A stretch of DNA of 64,000 nt, taken from NCBI GenBank assembly GCA_017559385.1, contig JAFYSK010000046.1, positions 37,453 to 101,452 on the forward strand, read 5' to 3'. The notes beneath the pieces are model-generated. The model made no database searches. It saw only the letters and a list, made by a program, of their open reading frames with translations, and was not told where the DNA came from. A program made the position numbers and the translations under genes. Positions 31,721 through 40,386 of the stretch are shown piece by piece; the stretch's first letter is position 1, and every line of letters starts with the position of its first letter. Origin of the DNA: Paludibacteraceae bacterium (GTDB lineage: Bacteria; Bacteroidota; Bacteroidia; Bacteroidales; Paludibacteraceae).

Positions 31721-34648
31721 TTACTTTCCCATCACCCATTCCACGCTTCTGCCGAACAACTCATCAAAATCCTCTGAACTCTCCAACATAAACGACCAGC
31801 ACAAGGTCTTACCCTTCTGCTGATGGCATCCATCATAAGCCACCGCTGCACTTAGGTTGGTATCGCTAAACCGTGCCACACATACCGCACCCTTGGCAGG
31901 CATGATACAGTCAGGATTCTCTGTATGGATACGTTGTTTATTAGGCGCTGTATCAAAATTGTACTTACCTACACCCAACAACTGACTATTCATCGTCACA
32001 CCACCTTGCTTCGAAGCATGGTTACAACGATAACTATAGTGCAAATGCTCTTTCATAAAGACCTTGTTTGTGTCACTCTGCATGTCGCTAGCGATATATG
32101 CGCCCGACATCAGCAAGCTGCCGCCTGCCACCAAATAATCAGTCAACAAGCCTTGTAACTGTTCTGTAAAACACTGGAACGAAGTGTCCTTGCCTAGCAC
32201 ATAAGTCTTCTGCTTACCCATGATCAGATCCACTGCATCACAACCCACTATCGTATCTATCGCATAAGCGTTACTGCTGATATACGAATAACCCTTCGAT
32301 GCTAATACACGACCATGTTGCGATGGATAATCAAAACTGTTACCCATCATAAACGACGCCTGTTGGTCGCAGAAGCAAGACCCCCAACCACATTCATCAT
32401 CATTCACATACTTGTTCTTAATCGTAAAATCATGCTGTTCACCAATGAAGGCAATATCCTTGCCATAACCCACACCATGACTCAATGGTCGAATACCTGC
32501 ATAAGTCTCATCTTCAAACCACTCCGGACCACTCACTCTTGTAAAACCGTTCAATATCAACACCTGACCCTTCTCCTCTGGTGCTATATATGCTGACAGC
32601 ACCTCGCTCATCATACTCACACCACCAGCATTTCCTGCCTGAACACGGATATCATAGCGAACACCCACCTCCGGAGTAAACACATACTCTGTAGTCTTTA
32701 CTTTCACACCATTATCCCAGTCACCATCATTCTTTCGCGTATATACCACATAGTAACTTGGCTTTGCCGTTGGCTCCAATCTATCTTTAGTCGCTTCCCA
32801 ACGCACCTTGATACTGCTGCTGTCTCGCTCCATACGCATCTGCTTCACTGGCAATGGCTGAACCACCATCTTCGTTCCATACTGCTCATGAATGAAACGC
32901 AACATACCCTTGTATATCGCTCTAGATACCACAAATCGAACCCTAGGATCCAATCCATAACGCATATCCTCATAGTTCTGGTGCGACAACAATTCCAACA
33001 ACACTGCAGGCACCTTCGGATAGCGAGCCTCTGCATACGACGCGTTCTGCAACTGCCTACGCTCCCAGTGAGGAGCAAATAACGCCTGCATATCTGCCAC
33101 TATCTGACTCTGAACAAAATCACCATAATCACGATTCACCATCCTGGTCACACCCGTTGGGAACTCCTTCTTCTTGCCATTATCAAAATCCGTGTAAATC
33201 AATAGCGAACCCACTATCGTTCCATTATATCGCGTTCCGGCATCCGAGTGAAAAGCCATACTCAAATGCAATGGCACACGCAATCCATATTGATTCGGAT
33301 TGGCTGAACTGCCACCTGACAAGTAGTTCACCCACTTACCACGACATGCATAATCATCTGTATAATCATTCTTACTCTTCGTGTAATTGTATATACTATC
33401 TGGTATTCCTGCATACTGCAACCAATAACGCGCACCCTCTAAGTATCGTGCCATACCGCTTGTCTCTGCCAATGCTTTATAATCCACAGGCACCTGTATT
33501 GTGTCCGTCAAACTGTCCAATTCCATCGGCTGCGACGATGGCACATTATCCACCGCCTCAGGATGAGGATAACGAGCTACACTACCCATACCGCCACCAA
33601 ATTTCACTGCATCTGCTGTCACCACCTCCTTAGTGCCCGACGAATGCAATACCACATAGTTGTTCGCCGTATCATTGTCAAAAGCAAAAGTGCCCAAGTA
33701 TACCCATGTACCACTACCCATACGTTGGTTCACCAGATACACTGTTTCCTGACCTTTATGCTTCACCACATACTTCGCACTCTTCGTGCTGCCTGACACC
33801 GTCTTATACGACACATATACTGCATACTCGCCCTTAGGCAAATTAGGCGTGTATCGTATTTCGCCCTTTACCGACGAATTAGAGATACTATATCCTCCAC
33901 TCAAAAACGGATTATCCTTGTCCATTAACGGACCCAATGGTGTTGTCCAACCCTTGCCCTTGCTCTTCACAAAAGCACCATTGCTGACCACTGCCTCACT
34001 ATCATCCACCACTTGCTCATGTTCCTGCGTATCTCGCTCGCGTGGCTGAACAACCACCGCACCTGCGTTCTCTAGCATTGGCACTAAAAATGGCATTGTG
34101 TATGACGATGTGTACAAATCTTCTACTGTCGTCCACAATCGTGCACGCTGCCAGATCCAGGTCTGACGCTTCTGATGGTAAAAACGTCCGTGACTGCCCC
34201 ACAACGCTATATGCTTGCCTTGCAATCCACGACCTGTCTCATATGCAGCCGACTGATTCCTTACCCACGCTGTTGCTTTAGGTAAGGTGTATTTGCAACT
34301 GTCCGGACGCGAACGATGAACACTAGTAATCAAATCGCCAATCTCAGTATTATCACTGTAGATGAAAATATTGTTTATAGTCGCTTTCTTCAATACCACC
34401 TGGCCCACCATCTTGCGGATATAATCCACATCTTCTGGGGTGAAAGAGATATGACCCAAAGTGGCGTTCGTATACACTTTCACTATTGTGTCACTTACAC
34501 GTACGTTGCTTACTTTCACTTTTCCCACGCCGTCATGACGACGAACTACCTGGGTTAAACTGTCACTCAATACCTTCTCGCTCACACCATACACCTGTGC
34601 GGCCATACCGAAAAGCATACATACTACTAAAAAAAACGACTTTCTCAT
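31721..34648 (-). CDS. Large secreted amidase-like protein with golvesin C-terminal-like and fibronectin type III domains
   Basis: 975 residues with signal peptide (MRKSFFLVVCMLFGMAAQVYG). About residues 140-200: LWGSHGRFYHQ and TWIWQRARLW; about 255-350: a beta-rich domain (GGYSIS, YTPNLPKGEYAVYVSY, MGSGTWVYLGTFAFD) resembling the golvesin C-terminal carbohydrate-binding fold; about 460-600: FHSDAGTRYNGTIVG and AVLLELLSHQNYEDM, which match the His and Glu positions of N-acetylmuramoyl-L-alanine amidase (Amidase_3)-like enzymes; about 625-705: fibronectin type III; C-terminal ~270 residues an uncharacterised domain (VLILNGFTRVSGPEWF). Homologues in Bacteroidales are variously annotated as xanthan lyase or amidase. 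Likely acts on peptidoglycan or a polysaccharide; not proven. Own promoter. Confidence 0.82.
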   Translation of the reverse strand: MRKSFFLVVCMLFGMAAQVYGVSEKVLSDSLTQVVRRHDGVGKVKVSNVRVSDTIVKVYTNATLGHISFTPEDVDYIRKMVGQVVLKKATINNIFIYSDNTEIGDLITSVHRSRPDSCKYTLPKATAWVRNQSAAYETGRGLQGKHIALWGSHGRFYHQKRQTWIWQRARLWTTVEDLYTSSYTMPFLVPMLENAGAVVVQPRERDTQEHEQVVDDSEAVVSNGAFVKSKGKGWTTPLGPLMDKDNPFLSGGYSISNSSVKGEIRYTPNLPKGEYAVYVSYKTVSGSTKSAKYVVKHKGQETVYLVNQRMGSGTWVYLGTFAFDNDTANNYVVLHSSGTKEVVTADAVKFGGGMGSVARYPHPEAVDNVPSSQPMELDSLTDTIQVPVDYKALAETSGMARYLEGARYWLQYAGIPDSIYNYTKSKNDYTDDYACRGKWVNYLSGGSSANPNQYGLRVPLHLSMAFHSDAGTRYNGTIVGSLLIYTDFDNGKKKEFPTGVTRMVNRDYGDFVQSQIVADMQALFAPHWERRQLQNASYAEARYPKVPAVLLELLSHQNYEDMRYGLDPRVRFVVSRAIYKGMLRFIHEQYGTKMVVQPLPVKQMRMERDSSSIKVRWEATKDRLEPTAKPSYYVVYTRKNDGDWDNGVKVKTTEYVFTPEVGVRYDIRVQAGNAGGVSMMSEVLSAYIAPEEKGQVLILNGFTRVSGPEWFEDETYAGIRPLSHGVGYGKDIAFIGEQHDFTIKNKYVNDDECGWGSCFCDQQASFMMGNSFDYPSQHGRVLASKGYSYISSNAYAIDTIVGCDAVDLIMGKQKTYVLGKDTSFQCFTEQLQGLLTDYLVAGGSLLMSGAYIASDMQSDTNKVFMKEHLHYSYRCNHASKQGGVTMNSQLLGVGKYNFDTAPNKQRIHTENPDCIMPAKGAVCVARFSDTNLSAAVAYDGCHQQKGKTLCWSFMLESSEDFDELFGRSVEWVMGK

Positions 34649-34709
34649 CTCCTTCTCATCTCTTTTTAATTGTTCTTACATTCATCCTGACAAAATCAGA
34701 AAATACGCG

Positions 34710-34740
34710 CAAAGGTACAACTTTTTTTTGGGATATGCAA
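34710..34740 (-). promoter_or_regulatory. Promoter of the 975-residue protein gene
   Basis: Minus strand: TTGC (34737-34740), spacer with an A/T run, TACCTTTG (34710-34717). Its core is the mirror image of the cdd promoter core at 34820-34841. Confidence 0.7.
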
Positions 34741-34808
34741 GTAAATGGAATATTTTTTCAAAATATAAGTCTAAAAATACCTACTTCTACTCAAAAAAAA
34801 CGAATATG

Positions 34809-34840
34809 TTTGGTAGTACAAAAAAAAAGTTGTACCTTTG
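34809..34840 (+). promoter_or_regulatory. Promoter of cdd
   Basis: TTTG at 34809-34812, 20 bp, TACCTTTG at 34833-34840. Divergent from the 34710 promoter; the AAAAGTTGTACCTTTGC cores are identical in opposite orientation. Confidence 0.75.
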
Positions 34841-34900
34841 CACCATAATATGCATATCTAGGCAGTTTTGCGTAGGTATAGCACGAAACATTGAACGAAC

Positions 34901-35380
34901 ATGAAAGAAGTACTAATCAAAACAAAGCTCACCGCTTGCTTGCAAGACGAACTAACGCTAGAGTTGCGCGACCTCGTAGAAGCTGCCAAAGCCAAAACTC
35001 GAGACGCCTATTGTCCCTATTCGCACTACTATGTGGGCGCAGCTGCTTTGTTAGCTGATGGACAAGTATGGACGGGCTCTAACCAAGAAAATGCTGCCTA
35101 TCCTAGTGGACTGTGCGCTGAGCGGACAACCCTTTTTGCTGCAAATGCAAATAATCCCAAGACTCCAGTTGTGGCTTTGGCTATAGCATGCTATTCAAAT
35201 GGCCATTTTACTGAAGATCCAGCCAGTCCTTGTGGCGCTTGCCGACAGGTAATGCTCGAGACAGAACATCGATTTGGACAGCCAATGAAAGTGGTTTTGT
35301 ACGGTGAGAGAGAATGTTATGTCTTTGATAGTGCGGCAGACCTCCTACCAGTATGTTTTACCAATGATAATCTAGCTTAA
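34901..35380 (+). CDS. cdd: Cytidine deaminase
   Basis: 159 residues, homotetrameric-type size. Deaminates cytidine and deoxycytidine to uridine forms for pyrimidine salvage. Motifs: YCPYSHYYVGAAA, substrate-binding SNQENAAYPSGLCAERTTLF with zinc ligand Cys and catalytic Glu (CAE), and PCGACRQ with the other two zinc Cys. About 60-nt leader from the promoter at 34833. Followed 19 bp later by the permease gene, so likely co-transcribed. Confidence 0.95.
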   Translation: MKEVLIKTKLTACLQDELTLELRDLVEAAKAKTRDAYCPYSHYYVGAAALLADGQVWTGSNQENAAYPSGLCAERTTLFAANANNPKTPVVALAIACYSNGHFTEDPASPCGACRQVMLETEHRFGQPMKVVLYGERECYVFDSAADLLPVCFTNDNLA

Positions 35381-35399
35381 AGGCTGCACTTGATACAGC

Positions 35400-36908
35400 A
35401 TGCGAGGGTTAAAAAAAATAGATATGTATCTGCTCAAGAATTTTCTTGGGCTGTTGTTCGTAACCTTTGTGGTCTGTGTCTTTATTTTGCTCATGCAGTT
35501 TGTGTGGCTGCATGTAAAGGATCTTGTGGGCAAGGGAGTAGAGATGTCCGTATTGGCGGAGTTCTTTCTGTACGCCGTCACTTCGGTGGTACCATTGGCC
35601 TTGCCATTGGCTATCTTGCTAGCCTCATTGATGACTTTTGGTAACTTGGGCGAGAAGTTCGAACTAACTGCCATGAAGGCCGCTGGTATTAGCCTTTTTC
35701 GGATACTGAGACCCCTGGCTGTCGCGATTGCATTCATTAGTGTGGGCGCGTTTTATTTTTCAAATAATATACTGCCAAAATCACAAGTGAAATTATGGGC
35801 CTTGATCTTCTCGCTAAAGCAGAAAGCACCCGAACTGGAGATACCTGTTGGTGAGTTCTACGACGGCATAGATGGTTACAAGTTGATGGTTGGAAAAAAG
35901 AACATGAACACAGGATTGCTCAGGGATTTGATGATATATGATTATTCTGATGGATTCAAGAACGCAAAGGTTATGGTGGCAGATTCTGGAAGAATATATT
36001 TTACCGCCGATAAGAAATATCTGTTGCTCGAATTATACGTAGGCGAATCCTTTGAAAATCTAAACCGCAATCAGCATCAAAACACCATCTCTGAGCGCAA
36101 TATTCCGTACAGACGAGAACAGTTTGCGCATAAGCGAATATTGATTGATTTCGATATGGATTTTAATCGATACACTGAAGATGCGTTAGCAGATCAGCAT
36201 GTGTCGAAGAATGTAACTCAGTTGGTCACCTCAATCGACTCGGTAAAAGTGTTAGGCCATGAGCGTAGCAAGGAGCAAAGTCAGGTCATCATTACCAAAC
36301 ACTATTTTGGTCGCGAACGAGTAGCTGAGCGCAATGTAGATGCCTACGAAGGATCTAAAGAAATGTATGCACAATACAACATAGATTCGTTGTACCAAAC
36401 TTTTACCGTTGACGAACGATACCGCGCTGCATCAGCTGCACTAGACAAAGCTAAGGAAAAGAAAGATAAGATTGACTATAACGCATTGATGCTAGATGAT
36501 TATCAGCGTTATATCCGCAAACATGAGATCGAACTCTATCGCAAGTTTACACTGGCCTTTGCATGCCTAATCTTTTTCTTTATAGGTGCTCCTTTGGGTG
36601 CGATAACCAGAAAAGGAGGATTGGGTGCTCCGGTGGTGATATCGGTAGTGATGTTTTTGGTGTACTATATCATTGACAACACCGGCTACAAGATGGCCCG
36701 AGAGGCCCTGTGGCCATGCTGGGCGGGAATGTGGTTGAGTACCCTGGTACTGATACCTATAGGCGTATTCTTGACATACAAGGCAACGACTGATTCTGCA
36801 ATTTTCAATCCAGATGCATGGCTCGGCTATTATAGAAAGGCTGTAGGAATGATAAAGAGAACTTTTAGGACCCTAAAAAAAATATCAGTCTCATCGAAAA
36901 AGGCATAA
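35400..36908 (+). CDS. LptF/LptG family lipopolysaccharide export permease
   Basis: 502 residues of the YjgP/YjgQ family, inner-membrane subunits that extract LPS and pass it to the Lpt bridge. Three helices at the N-terminus (about 15-40, 55-80, 95-125; [22 protein letters not shown]), a periplasmic beta-jellyroll region with [21 protein letters not shown], and three helices at the C-terminus starting at about 375 ([21 protein letters not shown]). Longer than E. coli LptF (366) because of an extended periplasmic domain (about 220-360), as is common in Bacteroidetes. Which of F or G it is cannot be told. Confidence 0.91.
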   Translation: MRGLKKIDMYLLKNFLGLLFVTFVVCVFILLMQFVWLHVKDLVGKGVEMSVLAEFFLYAVTSVVPLALPLAILLASLMTFGNLGEKFELTAMKAAGISLFRILRPLAVAIAFISVGAFYFSNNILPKSQVKLWALIFSLKQKAPELEIPVGEFYDGIDGYKLMVGKKNMNTGLLRDLMIYDYSDGFKNAKVMVADSGRIYFTADKKYLLLELYVGESFENLNRNQHQNTISERNIPYRREQFAHKRILIDFDMDFNRYTEDALADQHVSKNVTQLVTSIDSVKVLGHERSKEQSQVIITKHYFGRERVAERNVDAYEGSKEMYAQYNIDSLYQTFTVDERYRAASAALDKAKEKKDKIDYNALMLDDYQRYIRKHEIELYRKFTLAFACLIFFFIGAPLGAITRKGGLGAPVVISVVMFLVYYIIDNTGYKMAREALWPCWAGMWLSTLVLIPIGVFLTYKATTDSAIFNPDAWLGYYRKAVGMIKRTFRTLKKISVSSKKA

Positions 36909-36948
36909 CCATTTAATCGACAACATATTAAGCAAAATACTATACATT

Positions 36949-38178
36949 ATGAATACAATAGAAGAAGCCATAGAGGACATTCGTGAAGGAAAATTTGTGA
37001 TTGTAGTAGACGATGAAGATCGCGAGAATGAAGGCGATTTTATTATCGCTGCGGAGAAAATTACACCCGAGAAAGTGAACTTCATGTTGCAACATGGGCG
37101 CGGCGTATTATGCGTGCCATTGCCAGAAAGCCGTTGTGCGCAGTTGGATCTAGTGCATCAAGTGTCAAACAATACATCGATGCTAGGAACCCCTTTCACT
37201 GTGACCGTTGACAAACTGGAAGGTTGCTCAACAGGTGTGAGCGCCGAGGACCGTGCGGCTACTATCCGTGCGCTAGCAGACCCTCAATCGAAGCCTGAGA
37301 CTTTTGGCCGTCCAGGGCATATCAATCCGTTATATGCTCAAGAGAAAGGTGTGCTGAAGCGTGCTGGCCATACCGAGGCAGCGGTAGACTTGGCACGTTT
37401 GGCAGGTTTGCAACCGGTGGCAGCTCTGATTGAAATTATGAACGAGGATGGTACGATGGCACGTATGCCAGACCTAGAGAAAGTGTCTGAAAAATACGAG
37501 CTTAGCCTCGTTTCAATCAAGGACTTGATAGCATATCGTATGCGTCAGCCAGACGCTGAGGCAAGCGCCTCATCTGCTTCGGCACTGCTGGTAGAACAAG
37601 GCGAGACCGTAAGTTTGCCAACGGCGTATGGCGAGTTTATGCTGACGCCATTTCGTCAACTGAATAATGGTTTGGAGCATGTGGCACTCGTAAAAGGTGA
37701 CTGGCAAGAGGATGAGTCAATATTATGCCGTGTGCACTCGTCGTGCATGACGGGTGATATCTTTGGTTCGATGCGATGCGAGTGCGGCGAGCAGTTGCAC
37801 AAAGCTATGCAGATGGTAGAGGAGGCTGGTAAGGGTGTGATACTATATATGAATCAAGAGGGTAGGGGTATCGGATTGATGAATAAGATTCGCGCGTATA
37901 AACTGCAAGAAGAGGGCCAAGATACAGTGGAGGCTAATATCCATCTGGGTTTCCGTCCTGACGAAAGAGACTATGGAGTAGGTGCTCAGATATTGCAATT
38001 ATTAGGTGCTAAGAAGCTGAAATTAATGACTAATAATCCTGTGAAAAGAGTAGGTCTGGAGAGTTATGGCATAGAAATTGTAGAGAATATAGCAATAGAG
38101 ATCGCTCCTAATCTCTACAATAGGCATTACATGCAGACGAAGAAGGAGAAAATGCATCACAACTTAAAATTAGTGTAA
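36949..38178 (+). CDS. ribBA: Bifunctional 3,4-dihydroxy-2-butanone-4-phosphate synthase / GTP cyclohydrolase II
   Basis: 409 residues. N-terminal RibB domain (about 1-200) with [11 protein letters not shown] and [18 protein letters not shown]-terminal RibA domain (about 205-400) with zinc-binding [31 protein letters not shown] and LMTNNPVK. Supplies both precursors of riboflavin. The interdomain linker is extended and Ser/Ala-rich ([11 protein letters not shown]). 40 bp after the LptF/G permease and 1 bp before the next gene, so in an operon. Confidence 0.96.
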   Translation: MNTIEEAIEDIREGKFVIVVDDEDRENEGDFIIAAEKITPEKVNFMLQHGRGVLCVPLPESRCAQLDLVHQVSNNTSMLGTPFTVTVDKLEGCSTGVSAEDRAATIRALADPQSKPETFGRPGHINPLYAQEKGVLKRAGHTEAAVDLARLAGLQPVAALIEIMNEDGTMARMPDLEKVSEKYELSLVSIKDLIAYRMRQPDAEASASSASALLVEQGETVSLPTAYGEFMLTPFRQLNNGLEHVALVKGDWQEDESILCRVHSSCMTGDIFGSMRCECGEQLHKAMQMVEEAGKGVILYMNQEGRGIGLMNKIRAYKLQEEGQDTVEANIHLGFRPDERDYGVGAQILQLLGAKKLKLMTNNPVKRVGLESYGIEIVENIAIEIAPNLYNRHYMQTKKEKMHHNLKLV

Positions 38179-38179
38179 C

Positions 38180-39439
38180 ATGAGAACGAAATGGATTCTT
38201 TTAGTTGTTAGCATCATGTGCACCACATGGATGCTTAGGGCAGACGAAACAATTACTGTCAGTGCAACCACTTCTGACATCTCAGAAGATCTTAATCTAA
38301 AAACAGTGGCGACCTTGTTTGGTCAGGCAAAGGATCTGGAGCAATTTGAAGCAATGTTGAATAACCCTGATTCTGCATTCTCTAACTTGGATTTGAATGC
38401 TGATGGCGAAGTGGATTATCTACGCGTGGTTGAGACAGCCGATGGTAATAAGCACTTGGTGGTGATTCAGGCTGTTCTAGCGCAGGATATCTATCAAGAT
38501 GTGGCTTCGATATATGTCGAGAAAGATGAGAAAGAGAAGCAGGTGACAGTGCAAGTGATAGGTGATGAATATATCTATGGAACGAACTATATTATCGAAC
38601 CTGTATATATTTATAGACCAGTAATTTACGATTGGTTCTGGGGACCAAGTTGGGTATGCTGGCATTCTCCTTATTATTGGGGATATTGGCCAACCTGGTG
38701 GCGTGCATTCTATTGCATAGATCCATATCTGTATTGGGACCACTGCTACTGGCATCACTATCACCACCCAATTTGCTCGTACCGTATGGCACATCGTGCA
38801 CATCATCATTATCATCATATGCATCATGCCGTAAGACGAAATGATTATGCGATTCGTTATCCAGAGCGTTCGTTTGTTACGCGTAACGCGTCTCGCAACA
38901 TCACCAATGCCCGTGCACTAGAGCAAGGTCGTCGTACGGAGATGCGTCAACAGACTGTATCGGGTACACGCACGAGATTAAATAGTGGATCGGTGGCTCG
39001 TCAGGATGGTAATACGACGGGTACTAGAGTGAGAAACACTACTTATGGTAGTTCGAATATTCGTGGAAATGTAGGTGCTTCAACCTCTCGCACTCAGCGT
39101 GCTGGTAATAGCGTAACGACCAGAACAACAGGCACATCTGTTTCAAGGAGCACTGTGGCAGGTACGCCAACGCGTACAGCTAGCAGCTCGGCTACGGTTA
39201 CACGCACCAATGCAGGCAACAATACTTCGGTCAGAACAACTGGTACTAACACACGGAGCACCAGTACGAGCACCGTTCGCTCAACGAGCAGCAGTACGAA
39301 TCGTACTGCCGGGACAAGCACGGTTCGTAGTACAGGAGGTTCGTCAACGATGCGTACAACTAGTGGTATGGGTACGATGCGAACAGGTGGTTCGGGTTCA
39401 ATGCGGACAACTTCTGGATCTAGTTCGCGTACTAGATAA
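38180..39439 (+). CDS. Secreted protein with Trp/Tyr/His-rich centre and Thr/Ser/Arg low-complexity tail
   Basis: 419 residues, not assigned to a named family. Signal peptide (about 1-21, ending LRADE); residues 22-135 a compact domain (NLDLNADGEVDYLRVVE, a calcium-like D-x-N-x-D-G-x-x-D loop, and HLVVIQAVL); 135-215 extremely rich in Trp, Tyr and His (WFWGPSWVCWHSPYYWGYW, HHYHHP, HHHYHHMHH); 215-419 basic Thr/Ser/Gly/Arg repeats (TRTTGTSVSRST, SSSTNRTAGTSTVRST). The His clusters could bind metal (inference). Starts 1 bp after the ribBA stop, so co-transcribed. Confidence 0.85.
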   Translation: MRTKWILLVVSIMCTTWMLRADETITVSATTSDISEDLNLKTVATLFGQAKDLEQFEAMLNNPDSAFSNLDLNADGEVDYLRVVETADGNKHLVVIQAVLAQDIYQDVASIYVEKDEKEKQVTVQVIGDEYIYGTNYIIEPVYIYRPVIYDWFWGPSWVCWHSPYYWGYWPTWWRAFYCIDPYLYWDHCYWHHYHHPICSYRMAHRAHHHYHHMHHAVRRNDYAIRYPERSFVTRNASRNITNARALEQGRRTEMRQQTVSGTRTRLNSGSVARQDGNTTGTRVRNTTYGSSNIRGNVGASTSRTQRAGNSVTTRTTGTSVSRSTVAGTPTRTASSSATVTRTNAGNNTSVRTTGTNTRSTSTSTVRSTSSSTNRTAGTSTVRSTGGSSTMRTTSGMGTMRTGGSGSMRTTSGSSSRTR

Positions 39440-39462
39440 AAGTTAGGCATATTAACAGATCA

Positions 39463-39500
39463 AAATAAAGTGTGGCATGAACTGCTGCACTTTATTTATA
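39463..39500 (+). terminator. Terminator-like hairpin after the Trp/His-rich protein gene
   Basis: AAATAAAGTG (39463-39472) pairs with CACTTTATTT (39488-39497) around a 15-nt loop, followed by A/T-rich DNA. Confidence 0.75.
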
Positions 39501-39720
39501 TATTTTAACATGTGCCCATTAGATGGGTGTCTTATCAGCCAATGATATTGGTTGATGGATTGCAAAGTGCTCAAGGCGGTTTGGCTATGTGATATTATAG
39601 GATTTTAAATATTTTTTACTTTTATATAGGAGTTTGGCATGGTTTTTGTAAATACTTAGGTGGGTACTTTGATGCTAGAGGTGCCCGATATTAAGTATAA
39701 CCTTTAATTAAATAATTACG
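39501..39720 (+). other. Structured non-coding spacer before rubrerythrin
   Basis: Contains two compact hairpins: GCCCAT-TAG-ATGGGT (39514-39528) and ATCAGCCAAT-GAT-ATTGGTTGAT (39534-39556). Further right, GGTACTTTG near 39662 may be an imperfect -7 box for the rubrerythrin gene. No ORF or known RNA family was recognised. Confidence 0.4.
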
Positions 39721-40269
39721 ATGAACAAGAAATTTATTTGCCCTATTTGCGGCTATGTACACGAAGGTGCACCTGCTCCAGAGCGTTGTCCACAATGCAA
39801 ACAAGTAGTAACATGGAAAGAAGTTGATGAGTCAGCTGGTATCGCATTTGCTTGCGAGCACATCATCGGCGTTGCTAAAGATACAGACGAGGAAATGATC
39901 AAGGACCTCAATGCTCACTTCATGGGTGAGGCTACTGAGGTAGGTATGTATCTCGCTATGTCTCGTCAAGCGGATCGCGAGGGTTATCCAGAGATCGCTG
40001 AGGCATTCAAGCGTTATGCATGGGAAGAGGCTGAGCACTGCTCTAAGTTCGCTGAGTTGCTTGGCGAGGTAGTTTGGAGCACCAAGGAGAACCTCGAGAA
40101 GCGTATGATGGCTGAGGCTGGCGCTTGCGACGACAAACTCCGTATTGCTAAACGTGCTAAAGCGATGGATTGGGATGCTATCCACGATACAGTACACGAG
40201 ATGGCTAAGGATGAGGCTCGTCACGGAAAAGGTTTTGAGGGCTTGTATAATCGCTATTTTAAAAAGTAA
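39721..40269 (+). CDS. Reverse rubrerythrin (rubredoxin domain at N-terminus)
   Basis: 182 residues. N-terminal rubredoxin-like iron site with CPICGY and CPQCK (residues 7-27), then the four-helix di-iron domain from about residue 45 with Glu/His ligands in [25 protein letters not shown] and [13 protein letters not shown]. In ordinary rubrerythrin the order is reversed. These proteins reduce hydrogen peroxide (and, in clostridia, oxygen) in anaerobes. Single-gene unit ending at the terminator at 40339; suggests an anaerobic host cell. Confidence 0.95.
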   Translation: MNKKFICPICGYVHEGAPAPERCPQCKQVVTWKEVDESAGIAFACEHIIGVAKDTDEEMIKDLNAHFMGEATEVGMYLAMSRQADREGYPEIAEAFKRYAWEEAEHCSKFAELLGEVVWSTKENLEKRMMAEAGACDDKLRIAKRAKAMDWDAIHDTVHEMAKDEARHGKGFEGLYNRYFKK

Positions 40270-40295
40270 TACAGCTAGAGGACACTCTAATCGTT

Positions 40296-40328
40296 CTAAC
40301 TGATAAAGGCATAACCGATATCAGTTAG
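40296..40328 (+). other. Hairpin downstream of rubrerythrin
   Basis: CTAACTGATA (40296-40305) and TATCAGTTAG (40319-40328): perfect 10-bp inverted repeat separated by 13 nt containing GGCATAACCG. Confidence 0.6.
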
Positions 40329-40338
40329 TGGATGAAAA

Positions 40339-40370
40339 AACAAGGACGCAAGAGATTGCGCCCTTGTTGT
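40339..40370. terminator. Bidirectional terminator between rubrerythrin and GH13 genes
   Basis: AACAAGG-A-CGCAA / TTGCG-C-CCTTGTT with loop GAGA, flanked by an A-run on the left and T-rich DNA on the right. Confidence 0.85.
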
Positions 40371-40386
40371 ATGTATGTAGTAGTGA

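Noticed and set aside
33157-33633. 158-codon open frame on the plus strand
   Set aside because: Antisense to the amidase-like gene; low complexity of His/Pro/Ser and no family features.
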